A DNA stretch of 64,000 nucleotides from Cavia porcellus (lineage: Eukaryota; Chordata; Mammalia; Rodentia; Caviidae): the NCBI RefSeq assembly GCF_034190915.1, contig NW_026947484.1:79121982-79185981 (forward strand). The letters are read 5' to 3'. The notes below the pieces were generated by a model that saw nothing but the letters and a program-made list of their open reading frames with translations, was not told where the DNA came from and did not search any database. The translations under genes and the position numbers were made by a program. Numbering within the stretch: the stretch's first letter is position 1; each line of letters starts with the position of its first letter. Below, piece by piece: positions 8,553-21,275 of the stretch.

Positions 8553-10890
8553 ACAGTAGGCTGTGACCTCTTAGTAAAGATCATGCAACATGTGTTTTCT
8601 TTTCTTGTAAGAAGGAAAAATAAACAGCTCAATTCTTAAGGCAGAAGTTGCAGAAGGAGACAACATATATATACAAGCTAATTGCAGACAATAAAAATAA
8701 AACTTAAAGCAAGGTTTAGATATACCTAAATGCAAAGTAGGCCATTTTAGACAGCTTTTTAAAGTTTTGCATCCAGGACTAAATCTTGCTGTGTTTATAC
8801 TGTTTATCAAATACAACATTAGTTTGGAAATAGTTTCAAAATAAATGTATAGCTATAGTTTTATAGTAAGGGTCAACACTCCTTCTGTCACTGACTTTTA
8901 TTCTTGACAATTGTGCCAATATTAAGAAAAGAATTCCTACTAGCTGCTGAGGACATAATGTTTGCAGATACTTATGTAAAATTTTAATTATTACTGTGCA
9001 AAGAGACAAGGTTCCAAGTCAGTAGACCTATACATCTATCTCATCTCACATACTAGTACTTTTCAACATCTCTGGGCCTTAAGTGACTTGACCTTATAAA
9101 AGAAGGTAATAATAAAGTTAACATCACAAAATAATGGCCAGGATTATCATTTTTATTTTTATTTATTTGGCTATCTGAATTTCCATTCTCAAAATAAGCA
9201 TAGTTCTATAAAGTAAAGCAATAGTAAAAATGCACCTTTAATACTAAGAACTATGTAAAGCTTTTTAATAATGTCATTTTACATGTCTTCTGAAATATGG
9301 ATGTAAGAGAGACACTAAGTAGAAAGCACCCCAGATGGTCACTTATGAGCTGGGACTCCTACAGGTTGCCTGAGTCCAGGCCTTGTTAAGCTGTTCAGAG
9401 TGGGCAATGTGCAATGCTTCGCATTGACCTTCAAGGGTACCTACCAATTATCCTCCCCAGGTACCTGCTAAGAGGGGCTGCATGCCACTACAGCTGCAAT
9501 CTCTGCTCTTTAAAAATAGAAAACCACTTTAACTTATAGAGTCTTAACACAAGTGGGGGCAGAGAGTCATCTCAACCCCAAAGTATTGAAGATTTTCTCC
9601 TCCTTCCTGTCTTTAAAACAGTAAAGTTTTTCTTCAAATAAGAATAAACTGTTAGAGCATTTGAAAAGAATTGCAAGACAGTACTTTTATTATAATTATA
9701 ATAAAGCTGGATTATGCAACTTTTTTAGTTTCTTCATATATATCACTACAGTACAAAAAATTATTTTAAAAACCATTTAATTCACAGGCTATATCCTAGA
9801 GATTTATCAAAAATATATCATGCTTAATATTAATGTATATTATATTACACACATAATATATATTATATACAAATATGTAATCAGCTGCTCAAGCTTATTC
9901 GATTTGGAAAAAATCAAGCAGAACCTAAATAAGTTTTTTCACTTTTGCAGAATCATGGAGGATTTTTAAAATTTGTTAGAAATTTTGTTTAAATTTGTTA
10001 GAAATAGACAGAGGAATAGGTATCACGTTCCCACATTATTTATGGATGAGTTAACTGCCGGATCTCTTTGAAAGATAATAGTTATTAAATTTGAAAATAT
10101 TCATGTCCTTGTATCTAGGAATTCCCCCTCTTAAATACGGACTACAAATGGAACGAAATGAGTTAAATCTCACGAGGAAGCTGGATTTAAGGTCAAAACT
10201 CTAAGTGAGAAGTACAAATTTACCATGAAATCCCTTCAATCCACCTCAAAGTGCAACATATCCTAGAGAGTTACTGAGTAATCCACATGTAAAAAATATA
10301 TAAATGTGTAGAAATTCATGTACTGTACAAAATTTCTTTTTGCTGTATTTCTAAAGTCAAAGGATGATAAGACCAATGCACAATAATACAAATGAAAAGA
10401 CAAAGCTGAATTTATTGATTTGGATAGTAAGTAGGAGTTGTGTGACTGAGGCCACCTGCTTCTTCACAGAAAAGTTTGCTTATATGGGTTACTATGAAAG
10501 AATTAGATTCAGGATTCAGCCAGTTTTCAATTCATCTGTGAAGCTTGGTGACTACAGTAAAAGGGCATTGCCTGGTTGGGATTCAGCCTTATCCCTGATT
10601 GGCTGACTTTCAACATGACAGGATTGACGCTGATTGGTGCTTGTAAAACTGTGTCTTTTCTATGGTACATTAGTTTATAAAGTTCCTCATAAATTGTCTT
10701 TAGTTTATGATGTCCCTTACATGTAAGAGTTCCTTACATGTAAGAAGTGAAAACAAGGAGATCCCTTGTTTTCATGGCTACAGAACATTATATTTTTCCA
10801 AATCTGTAACAATTTTTTATTCTCACTACTGAGCTCACTCAAGTATTGTGTGTGAGTTGTGTGTGTATGTTATGGGGGTTGTTCATATGT
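8553..10890. other. Unique sequence, no gene seen
   Basis: This is AT-rich intergenic or intronic sequence. It includes the 26-nt block at 9040-9065 that is copied in the upstream L1, an AT-rich low-complexity patch at 9825-9875, and small local duplications. Near 10713-10745 'ccttacatgtaag' occurs twice, and at about 10850-10915 a TG-rich unit ending 'tgttatgggggttg' is doubled. No frame shows family resemblance. Confidence 0.5.
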
Positions 10891-10909
10891 GTGAGCTGTG
10901 TATGTTATG

Positions 10910-11435
10910 GGGGTTGACTACTGGACCTTCACACTGAGATACATCCCAACCCTTTTTAAAATTTTATTTATTGATATAGACTCTTACTAAGTCACTGAGC
11001 TGTCCAGGCTGAGATCAAATTTATGTTCTTCCTTTCCCAGGGAGCCTCCGAACCTCATGGATTCAGAGACAGGGCTTTAAGGAGGGGATGAGATTATAAA
11101 AAAATGTGCCATTAGGAGGTGGGGCTTCTGAGGGCATGACCTGGAAGTGTTTATTTCCTTTCCTCCGCTCTTCCTGTTGATCTCTGTTGCCTGGCTGCCA
11201 TGATGTAAGTAGCTTTTCTCCAAGCCACCGTGCCCTGCCGGCTTTACAGCCAGCAAATTATGGACTGAGTCCTCTAAAAACTGTTAAGTCAAAAATAAAC
11301 CCCCACTCCTTAAGTTGTGGATGTTAGTTGTTTCTCAGCATTAAGAAAAGTGACTAAGTCAGTATGCTTGTGATCTTCTTGCCTCGCACCTTCCAGAATC
11401 CTGGGATTGTACAGGTGTGTCACACAACCAGGCTT
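10910..11435 (-). mobile_element. B1-ID SINE (antisense), split by an LTR
   Basis: The ID part ('ctactggaccttcacactga' to 'gatacatcccaaccc', about 10918-10953) and the first B1 part ('agtcactgagctgtccaggc', about 10989-11020) lie left of the LTR. The rest of B1 ('tgatcttcttgcctcgcacc' to 'gggattgtacaggtgtgtca') follows at 11371-11421. Joining the two halves conceptually restores the usual B1 order, so the 11.03-11.36 kb LTR inserted into an existing SINE. Confidence 0.7.
11030..11362 (+). mobile_element. Solo MaLR-type LTR inside a SINE
   Basis: It shows 'attaggaggtggggcttctg' (about 11112), 'ctggctgccatgatgtaagt' (11192), 'aaattatggactgagtcctc', a polyadenylation signal 'aaaaataaaccccc' and the terminal 'agtgactaagtca'. 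This is the order seen in MaLR LTRs (MT/ORR1/MST relatives). No internal viral genes accompany it. The exact left edge is uncertain because the flanking SINE is diverged. Confidence 0.7.
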
Positions 11436-11734
11436 CAAATATCTTTTAATGTAATTCCATAAACTCACAAGTAAAAGGTATTCATTCCCTAAAAGACTGA
11501 AAACAATTTAAGTGATATGGTTAAGTAATTTTGATACTTCCATACTGTGAATATAACTGTTAAAAAGGAGGGAGACAATATATGCTGACGGGACCATAAT
11601 CATGATGTGGAAGTGAGAAAAGTGAGGTGTAGCAAAGCTCTTATCTACATACAGAAGAGAAGGGGAAGAAAAATGAATACGTATTTATTTCTTAGGAGAG
11701 GAAGGGAAAGGATTTAGACCCAGAGAGTGAAAGA

Positions 11735-11975
11735 ACCCCTCTCTCTTCTTCTTGATACAGTGTGTATATGTTTAGGGATACCATGTGGTGTTTCCAATAC
11801 ATGTATACATTTTGGTAATGTACAAATTAGGTTAAACAAATCTCCTCAAACATTTATGAACTCTGCATGGTGAAAACATTCCAAATCTTTCTCCCGGCTT
11901 GTTGAAATGTGTAGTTCACTATGATTAGCTGTGGTCATTCTATTGTGCAACAGTTTTCCAGAACCTCCAGCTCCC
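11735..11975 (-). mobile_element. Ancient L1 3'UTR fragment (antisense)
   Basis: The run 'catgtatacattttggtaat', then 'tacaaattaggttaaacaaa', then 'tcattctattgtgcaacagt' is the reverse complement of the 3'UTR of old mammalian L1 (L1M-type) families. It is a fragment only, abutting the SINE at 11985. Confidence 0.6.
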
Positions 11976-11984
11976 ATATTTACT

Positions 11985-12175
11985 GCAGCCCTGGGGACTT
12001 AACCTAGGGCCTTCACACTGAGCTTCACCACAGCCATTTTTATTTTTTAATTTTTAATTTTTTTATTTTGAATTGGGATTTTGTAAGTCACTGAGTTGCT
12101 CAGGCTAGGTTTGAGCCTTGAGGCTCCTGCCTCAGCTTCCAAGAAGGCTGAGGATTACAGCAGCATGCCACTGCC
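11985..12175 (-). mobile_element. B1-ID dimeric SINE (antisense)
   Basis: An ID half ('ggggacttaacctagggcct', to 'gagcttcaccacagcc') is followed by an A/T-rich linker and a B1 half ('gtcactgagttgctcaggct' to 'gctgaggattacagcagcat'). It has the same dimer architecture as at 3288-3485 and is old, with many substitutions. Confidence 0.7.
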
Positions 12176-14205
12176 CATTTCTCCCATTACCTTTCACCAC
12201 AGACTCTTGCACTCTCCTTGCAGGTTGTGTGCTCTGTCCTGATTACAGCACATCAGTAGGTTTTGATTCTGACTATATAGTAGAATCACTGGGAAGCTTT
12301 AGGAACAAAAACCAAACTGTGCCTGGGCAACATGACAGAGCCACCAGAGGGGAAGCGTTCACCACAGCTGTCAGTAATAGCAGGGCAGCAGCAAATTAGA
12401 TGGGAACAGCCTGAGTGGCAAACTGGGTTTAGATAGATTCTGGTAACGGAGTGCTTTGGCCTCTTTTCCCTAAGCACCTACAATCAAACAGTCACCAAGT
12501 CCTACAAACTTAAAATAGTGCTTTTTAGAAGCCCAGGTCCTATGCACCAATAAACCATACATTTATCTAATTTGATTTTCACAACTATTCAGAGTTGCGC
12601 TTTCCCTCTCTTCATACAAGAATACTAACAAGCCAGACACCAACAGAAAATCAGAGTTCAAAAACCAGAAATCTGGGACTCCAAATTTCATTCTCCTTCA
12701 ATGCTACCCACTCAAATCCTCTCTCTTATGATTTTTCAAATCAGTTTCCACACTTCTTTGCATAATATCCCAAAACATACTTAAAAGGTTCTTTTTTCAA
12801 ACTTGTCGCACCATACCATCAGCCAGAATTCCTCTGTCCTCATCCACCCTCAATGGCTTTGCTGAATGTTTTCTCAAGGTTTGGCAAAGCTGGGGTGAAC
12901 CCCCTTCCTAATTTTTAGAATTGCCTTGACCAGAAATCTCTGAGGTATGCTATTTACACTTAGCCCTTGCTCCATACCTTCTGAGAGGTCTCACCCACCC
13001 GTTGGAATGCCTCTGGTGTTTATGTGCTTCCTTAAACCAGAGGTCTGTTCTCCCACATTCCCTTTTAAGTTAAGCTGACATTGTCCTGAAAACACATCTT
13101 TCACCTGCCTCCTAAATCAATGCCTCCGGGCCCCTGAAAAACTGGCAGCTATCTTCTCTCAACTCTTTCCAGCTTGGTGCTTGTAACTGAGAGGCTCAGA
13201 ACTAAACAGACAGTGAGGTGAGATCTCCAGAGAACTCCATAGCAATTATGACTACAGTGAGAAGGAAACTCATTAATTCAAAATAAAGCAGAGCAGGAAC
13301 AAAGCCTTGTCAGAATGACTGAAATTTCTGGGGCTGCCAGAGTCAGGAGCTGGTAAGTACATGGCAAGGGAGTTGGAGAGTAAGAAGATGCAAATATCAG
13401 CAGGACACAATATCAGAGGGACCTGAGACCTGTGTTCAGATCGCCAAAGGTGCTACAAAAACAAAATGTTCACATAGGTTGCTTGGTCTTTCTCTTGGGT
13501 TGTGGAGTAAGTAAGTGGATTTATTCATTTTTGTTTAACTTTGAACAATTGTGCAAGTCCTCCACAGCCACTGTGAAAAAATGGAAGCTACATAAAAATA
13601 AAATGAAGCAAGTGAAAGTCCTAATCTGTACTCTGTACAATCAAATTAACACTTTGATGCAAACCCTTCACAAGTTTTCCCCCAAAATCTATCGATCAGA
13701 AATTTAAAATTATTTTACAATCTACATTCAAATTTGATATTTTGTGACATCAGATATCCTTTCATAATTTTGTGCTTAGTCATCACAAAACATGCCCCAT
13801 CATCGTATGGATTTCACTCTGGGTTGGACAATTCGTTCACACATTTTACTAGTCCCCATTTCACACTACTATTAAGTAGGAACCATTTGACTACCTCCTT
13901 ACACTCATTTTGTGTGGGTGCGCAGCTACAGAGGAGTTATGTTGTTACTGGCTTCCATATAGGGCACAGCCTGCCATTTGAGAAGTTGCTTACAAGTCTC
14001 AGCTTCTGAAAATGGATTGTGGTTTCTTTTGGAAAAGATTCCTTTTGCTTTTTAAAAGCTGCACAATGGAGACTGGCCCTTTAGTAATCAAAAATAAAAA
14101 CAAAGTCACCAGTGTTTTTGTATAAAATTCAGAAGTTGCTTTCAATTCGGAATGTGAATGCTGCAGACTTTTGAGTCAAACGTCTGGTAAGATTTTGTGA
14201 TAGCT
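12176..14205. other. Unique sequence, no gene seen
   Basis: This has moderate GC for the window. Frames of 63-93 codons exist but lack motifs, codon consistency or homology that I can recognise. Confidence 0.5.
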
Positions 14206-14209
14206 TTAC

Positions 14210-14590
14210 CAGGATGGTTCTAGTTAGACAACAGCAATGTATTTTCAAATACAACAGAAATGTATTCTCTCGCAGGTCTGAAGACCAGAAGTCCAAGATG
14301 GACATTCTGGCTGATTTGGTTTCTGCTAAGTGCCATCTTTTCAGCTTGCACTCTGTCTTCTTACTGTGGGTCACTAGGCCTTTTCTTGGCTCCTGTGTAC
14401 AGGAGAGAGGGAACACTTTGGTGTTCCTTCCTCTAAGGACACTGTATCTCAACCCTAACCACATATGACCTCATTTAACCTTATTTATCTCCTCAGGGCC
14501 CCATCTCCAAATATAGTAACACTGGAGGTTAGGGCTTCCACATATGAAATGTGGATGTGGGGGACACAAACATTCAGTCATTAGCATGAC
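14210..14590 (-). mobile_element. MLT1-type LTR (antisense)
   Basis: In reverse orientation this carries the well-known MLT1-like blocks: 'tgtattctctcgcaggtctg', 'agaccagaagtccaagatgg', 'atatgacctcatttaacctt', 'ccccatctccaaatatagta' and 'gggcttccacatatgaaatg'. They appear in the correct order for an antisense LTR. It contains frames of 84 and 111 codons on the two strands that are by-products. Confidence 0.75.
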
Positions 14591-14599
14591 TGTCTATTT

Positions 14600-17500
14600 C
14601 ACAGCCTTATTTAAGACAATATTCTTTGGGGAATGTAATGTTAGTTTTATGATGACTTTCTAGTTAGACAAATTTGAAAATACTTTGCTGTTGTTGCCGC
14701 TGAGAGTGGGCAGTGAGCTCCTAACAAAATTGATAAATGTTCCTCTTACCTATCATACTCAGGTTGAAAGATATGGTTTTATGGTAGAAGGGAAGGATAT
14801 ATTCATTCTCTCCAAGTCCCCGTAACTGAGAATCTTCCAGATGCTTAGCAGAGGTTCAGGCTCTAGAGTATCATAGTTAAGAGTCCTGGCTCAAAGCTAA
14901 CTGGCAACAAATCGAAGCTCCAATCTGTTGTTTGCTGTCTTGGGCACAGTACTTCATCTCTGTGAGCAGCTTCCCAACCAGGCACATGGCCACATGTCAG
15001 GGTACCAATAAGCTGTGGCCAAGCCCAGTGTTACCAGAAGACCTGTTCATTTGCCTGTGGCTATAAACAACCATCTCTGACAATACAATAGCAAACATGT
15101 ATTGCATAACATAAACAAGACCTGGAAGCACTGACTAATCCTTAGTTTCCTTATCTGTGAAATGGGGTTTAGATTGGTCCCCTTTGTAACCAATTTCTTT
15201 CATTGTCTTGGGTAAATGTGGAATTTACTTGGATTTCACTTTCTACATCAGGGGAAATAATGGATTAGAACAAACCAAATTACATTCAGGATCCTTTCCA
15301 ATTCCACAATTTTGCCACAATCACTCACAATGAGGAGAAAGGTAATTGGCATTGTGTTTCAGTCTAAACACATCAAAAAGACGTTTATTATGCCCACAAT
15401 ACAGGACAGAAAACAGTGCAATATAATTTTCCCAACACAACTTAGAGGGTTTGCCATTGTGATGGACAAAAAACACAAATACTAATTGCTAGAACTCTGG
15501 TACTATGCAGTGACTGCAGATTGTTCACCGTTAGATCATATTCCAGCCATTTGCTGGTACCTTACTGTGTGCCATGCACTATTCTCCATCAACATATAGT
15601 CAATTTAAAAACACTAGTTCCCTGCCCCTTATAGTTTAGGGTTAGGGTTAGCAAGCAGTGAACAATTTAACAAGTAAATACATGACATACCAGGGGGCAG
15701 AAAAGTTAAGAAATAAAGCAATCTGAGGGAGGTGGGGGTGGTTGCCAGGAGCTGGAGGCAGGTAACCAGGGAATGCTGCTCTGGTGACACCTGAACAGAT
15801 GATAAATAGGTATGAAAGTTAATCAAGGGCCTAGGTCCCAGGACTAGTCTTGATATCTGTAAAGTCAGCCCCTATATTTTAAATAATATTAAGAATATGC
15901 ACGCAAATGACTATCACATGAGTAAAGTGTAAATTATACTAATAGAACAAACATTGACATATGGGCTACCCAGCGAGATTCCCTTATGCCAATGTTTAAT
16001 TTTGAAATCATTTTATAAAAGTAATTTTATGGAAAAAGGTTAGAGGAGAAAAACTAGTCAAGTGTATTGTTAAATGAAAAGCTAGATGACAACGAAGCCT
16101 TTATGATATGTTCGCATTAATACAAAGACAGCATAGATTTATCACAATAAAGTAACCAAGAATACTGAGGACACATTATATATGTAGCTGCTGTGTGTGT
16201 GCACATAATGTAGAAATGCACTTACAATTTTTTTAATGGTTTCCCTTCCAAGGTGGCATACTGGATGACATTTTGCTCTGTGTTTGTATTGTCCTGTATT
16301 TTCCTGATTTCCATGGTGAATATATGTCATTTTGTGTAAGCTGCAATTTAAAAGTGATTTAAGGCATTACAGTTCATCACTAAAAGAAATTCCAAAAGAT
16401 TTACTTTATGTAGAGGACAATGATACCAGACAGACGATGTGAGACACAAGCTGTATTTTTTTAACTGTACAAAACAACAGCAATAATACTGTCAAATATG
16501 TGTGCATGGAAAAATGCTAGAACTAAAACACTGGGCAACAACCACATGAGCTTGGAGCGATTTATCAAGATCTCTAAATCACACAACTTGCATGACACTG
16601 TTCACAAAGTAGAGAGGGACCCCAGCAGTGAAAAGAAAACCAGTTTGTTTTCAGTACTCTCTTCGAACAATTAAGATGAAGAAAAAGACAGTTTCTGACC
16701 ACGTGTAAGGAAGGTATCTCCATGAAACATTAGGCCATGAGCTATATTTTAAGAAATAAAGACTCTATACTTCTATGAATGGATTTATCACTTAGAAACT
16801 TAACATCAGAAAAATGAATGTTAATAACTTTTAAATAAGCAACTGTTCAATAATTACATCATTTCATCTAAACAAACCTCACTAACCAGTCTCCGTAGCT
16901 CACAGAGTATTAGTAAATTCTCCAAACAAGAACTTCGGGTATAGAACGTGAATGAATAGAAGTTCTATGAAATTATTTCAGAGTATCTCTATAATTTAAT
17001 GTAATTTTTAATTTCACATTATTTTCTATTCTCATAGTAGATATGATTCTATACATCTTGGTTAGATTTTTCCATAAGTTACTGGTCACTAAATAATGGT
17101 GAATTAAGATAACAAAACTTTTCAGTCCTGTTTAATTTGCCCACATGTCAAATCTAAATTATAGTGAACTAAGTGAACAGAACTTTTTGATTTTGTTTAA
17201 TTTGTACACATGGGAGGAAAAAGAATGTGTATAGTGAGATAAAACAAATCTGTGAGTTCCGTGGGTTGAAAGAGTACCTAGGCAGTCTCTTTATATTTAT
17301 GTCTATTGGAAACATTGAGCCAATAAATAGATATGCAAATGCTTATGCAAACAGTTAAGCGGGCTGCTTGGTCACAGTCCTTCTTTGGGTCTTGCCTCCT
17401 GTGTTCTATCAGCTGGTTCTGGGCAGCCGTGGAGGTGCTTTGTGCAGGACCATTTTCCAAGTTGGCCTTAGCTGCTGAGGGAATACAGCAGGGTTCTGCC

Positions 17501-19159
17501 CAGCACTCAGTCCAGTTGCTCCTCCCTGAGAGTAAGTGCTGCTGGCTGCTGGAACCTAGTGTCTCAGCAGGGAGCTGCTCTAGGCACAGACCTTGGCTCT
17601 CATTCAGTCACATACCTGTGCAGTTGTTCTGTAACTGCACATCCCAGGCTGGGAAGTGACAGTTCCTGAGAGTTACTGCCTGGCTTCCTAAGTCAGTGCT
17701 TATTCATCCAGAAGCTGTTCATGCCTTCAATATGCTAAGAATAATGCTTGTAAAAACGTTAAGGTTCCAGAAGAAGGAGAAGGAAGGGAATATATCTTAA
17801 TAAAGAGGTAAAAGAAAATTACTGATAGTATGGAGACGTGTTTAAAATTTTTCTAAAGGAAATAAGAGTCCTATTCTAAAGGCTCTTATAAGAAGAAATA
17901 CAGTGCATATGTCAGAAGCCAGAGAACTCTGGACAGTTCAAAAAAACATATCAAAGGTCAACTATTTCAAAACTGAAAGATGAGATTTTGCCTGGTATCC
18001 TGCCCTAGTGTAGTGGTAGAAAGGAGTTATACAAGAGGTGAGGAACTAATGCTAACAGACTGATGAGGAAACACAACAAGCCCAGTGTGCTCAAATTCTT
18101 TTTGGGCCTCCATGTAGAACTCTTTCAGAACAGGAAGCCTATGCAATTAGGGCTTTTAAGAGAGATGGGACAGAATATTTCTAGGTTTTATAACTCCCCT
18201 TGGAAAAGAACAGTTCTAGTTGTCACAGTTCATCATGGAGGAGAAAAATTCTGGTTTTTTGAGACTTGTTTTGGGTAAGAACACTGCGCAGAAGACAGGG
18301 CGAGAGAAGAAAATAAGAAAGCTTTATTTCTGAGGCTTTCCATTCTCCTTTTGTTTGAAGTACTTAGCACATAGAAACACCATAATTTGGAATATTAAGT
18401 GTCCACATTAGCAACACTCACATGTGACATAGCACACTCATTGGAACCCATTGCTTAGGGGCAGACTGTGGTCTCATAGCTTAGTAGCTCTAGGTCTTAG
18501 ACAAGTTTTCTCTTGCGCCCATAAATTGAGAATTTTTTGGAGACCAGGCTGTGTAGTGTTCAGTTGCTGAACACAGGGACATCTGGGTATGCTGGAAAAG
18601 AGCATATGCATAGTGCTCTAAAGTCAAGATAACCACAGCTGAGGCAACCAAGAACATGGGCTGCTGATACCTCCTATTCCACAGCAATAAAACTGACAAC
18701 TAAAGATAAAATGGGTCTCTTAATTGGAAAAACTTTCTACTTGGAGAAGTCTTTGAACTGATTCCCAAGATCCTGTTCAGTTCCTACACTTGCCACAATA
18801 TCCTCTTCCTTTATTTCTAAATCAAATAAGCACAGGCTGTCCAGAGAAGTTATGTTTCTCAACTCCCAGAGATTCTTGACTTTCCTGAGCGAGTTTTGCC
18901 CTTCCTGGATGCTCTAAAAATTATACTATTGGTCTCTTATATTTAAGCCATTAACGATTCACTCATTTAGGAGATTGGGTCTAGTCCAAGACCCTGAGAA
19001 TTAATATTAGAAACTATCTCCAGGGTTGATGCGTTAAGTTAATATATAAGTTGTATTTACTATACCTAGTAGGTACTCCAAAATTAGTGATTAGCTTTGT
19101 TAGTCAGAAAGGAGTGCTAGCACCCTGGGAAGTTAACACTGCCCATTAGCAGAATCATG
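14600..19159. other. Long unique stretch, no gene seen
   Basis: No SINE, LTR or L1 is recognised and no frame exceeds 108 codons. Minor structure includes three tandem TTAGGG-like units at about 15638-15654 and a diverged direct repeat at 17098-17147 / 17162-17212 ('...ctgtttaatttg.ccacatg' against '...ttgtttaatttgtacacatg'). The 17333-17659 frame (108 codons, Cys/Ser/Leu-rich) has no motif I can support. Confidence 0.5.
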
Positions 19160-19525
19160 GCCCTAAAACACCCTGCTTCAGAATGGCCACTTCCCTAAGA
19201 TTGATTCCCAAAGATTTGTTTCATAGTTCTCAGCCATCTAAGAACTCAGAGGTTGATACAGCCATGGTCCAAGAGATCCAGGCACTGCTTGGCTTTCCAG
19301 ATCTTATTCTGAGATCTGAATCTCAAGAATTATTGGATCATGATCCAATAACTATTGCATTCTGCATACCGAATGAATGATGCCAGTCTGCTCAAACAGT
19401 AGCCTGGGTCTCTTGGACCATGGCTGTATCAACCTCTGAGTTCTTAGATGGCTGAGAACTATGAAACAAATCTTTGGGAATCAATCTTAGGGAAGTGGCC
19501 ATTCTGAAGCAGGGTGTTTTAGGGC
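19160..19525. repeat. Near-perfect 124-bp inverted repeat (foldback)
   Basis: The left arm 19160-19283 and right arm 19402-19525 are reverse complements at 123 of 124 positions; the single difference is T at 19277 on the left. The spacer is 118 bases, and its centre holds a perfect 20-bp palindrome (19331-19350, core GGATCATGATCC) within two bases of the symmetry centre of the arms. The rest of the spacer pairs only weakly. RNA from either strand would fold into a very long hairpin. No target-site duplication flanks it and neither arm resembles a SINE, LTR or L1 that I know. It could be a foldback (template-switch) duplication, a hairpin-RNA locus, a MITE-like element or an assembly artefact. 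Confidence 0.95.
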
Positions 19526-20749
19526 TCAGTTTTTCACATTAAAACCTTGAGCCTTCAAGGTGGAATCTTCCTGATTCCTTAAAGGCATCTTTTCTGTCAT
19601 GCTGGTACAAAGTACTTGGCTCATTTTTAATCTTAATATTTTCTGTAACCATCCTCTTCTCTGCTCCAACTTTGCAGGTGATTCTTTTCTGATGAACTGT
19701 AAACTTTTACATCATTTGACTTGGTATTTTGCTTCTGATTTTTATTATAGATCTTCCTAAAAGCAATAATCATGCTACAGGATGAGTGATGGGCTGCTTT
19801 GAAATTTCCTCTGCCAGATTAATTAGTCTGTCATCCTAAAAGTCAGCCTCGCACAAGGTCTCAGGATATGGGCAAAATGAAAACAAACTAGTTTCTAGTC
19901 CAACTGTAATAGAATACTCATTCTCAGCTAAATCTTCCTGAGTCTGGCTTTTATTGTTCACATCCTACCCACATTATGATCATCTGAGTTCCAACTGGAA
20001 TCACTGATCAAACTCTATTCACAGTATTCTATTGATTCGCTAACTTACACGTTGGTATATTTTAAACTTTTAGTGAAATTCATTCTTAGGTTGAAGGAAA
20101 AGAGTGTATATAAAGTCAAGTTTAAAGAATAATGTTCCTATAAAAGACTAACTTTCCTTTGACTAACCTGTTGCTCTGAATAAAGCAGAGGAGTCCTTTA
20201 TCAGGTAACTGGGATGAGGAGGCTCTAGTGGTTATCTCCCAATCACTGCCCTTTGCAGATCTTTGCTTTGGAGGAAGAAGATTGCAGGGCCAGAGTCCCC
20301 ATCACATATTTGTCTCTTCTCATAGACAAAATAATTTAATTCTTTCAAGTGTCTTACATAAATTTAATATCCAAATATTAAGAAAATGGAAACTATAAAA
20401 AGCACTGGATTCCTGAGTGAAGGATGTGGTTACTGTAGGTCATTATTCTAATCCAGGAACTTTAGTATAATGGCTACAGATTTTACAGTCCATAAACTGA
20501 ACTCTGTTTTAAAAGCAACCTCAGCATATTTTCTTTTATTCTGAAGTTGAGAACATTTACTTTTTGCTGAAAGGATATATCTTTGCTTTAACATATCTGA
20601 ATTTTCAAGCAATACTACTCTTGTGCTTTGTGACCATTATTAAATAAAAGAAAGATTACTGAATGCTAGCACTGCAACACCACAACAGCTGATATGACAG
20701 TAAAGACAGGTGTTATGTGACTAATGGATGTGTAGCATTTGCTGAGGTG
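19526..20749. other. Unique sequence, no gene seen
   Basis: This is unremarkable AT-rich sequence. I see no repeat family or coding frame. Confidence 0.5.
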
Positions 20750-21124
20750 ATACAGTGGACAGTGGGGTAAATTATTTCCTGGAGGGTGTGTGATACTATA
20801 TTAGTCTACTAAGTGCTTATTATATTTCTGGATGTGGATAATGGGCAGGTCCACCCTGAGTGTTAGTGCCTCGACCCAAAAGACCTGCAGCCTCGATGGG
20901 CTAAAAGGGAAAGAAAGGCTTGCTGTCACTGTTTGCTTGCTTGCTACCTCCTTCCCGCTCTGCCAGGAGATGTTTCTCCTCTTTGGTGCCCTTCTTCCAT
21001 GTTCCCTGTCTTGGAACAAGGTGACAATGGAAACCTATACAAACTTGCAGCTGATATAAACCTTACTCCTTTAACTCGTGAGTGTTGGGTATTTTGTCTT
21101 ATCAGCAAAAAAATTAACTAAGAC
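20750..21124 (+). mobile_element. Probable MaLR-type LTR
   Basis: The 3' end 'actcctttaactcgtgagtg', then 'tgggtattttgtcttatcag' and 'aattaactaagaca', is the typical end of a MaLR LTR. The part around 20840-21010 agrees with an MT/ORR1-like body in general style only. The left edge is a guess. Confidence 0.5.
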
Positions 21125-21275
21125 AATTACCTAAACTTAATTTGATTGTATCTGCAACCATTCTATTTCTAAGGAAAGTCACATTCATAATTACCAGAGA
21201 TTTTAAGTTCAACACATTTTGGGGAAAACACAATTCAACCTATACTATATATTTTTGCCTACCAAATTGACAGAG

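Noticed and set aside
15638..15655. TTAGGG-like telomeric motif
   Set aside because: Only about two to three units; too short to be an interstitial telomeric array.
17333..17659. 108-codon Cys/Ser-rich frame as a possible small secreted protein
   Set aside because: No signal peptide, cysteine spacing or splice context that I can support.
19183..19380. 65-codon frame crossing the foldback spacer
   Set aside because: It spans one arm and the loop of the inverted repeat and has no recognisable motif; most likely chance.
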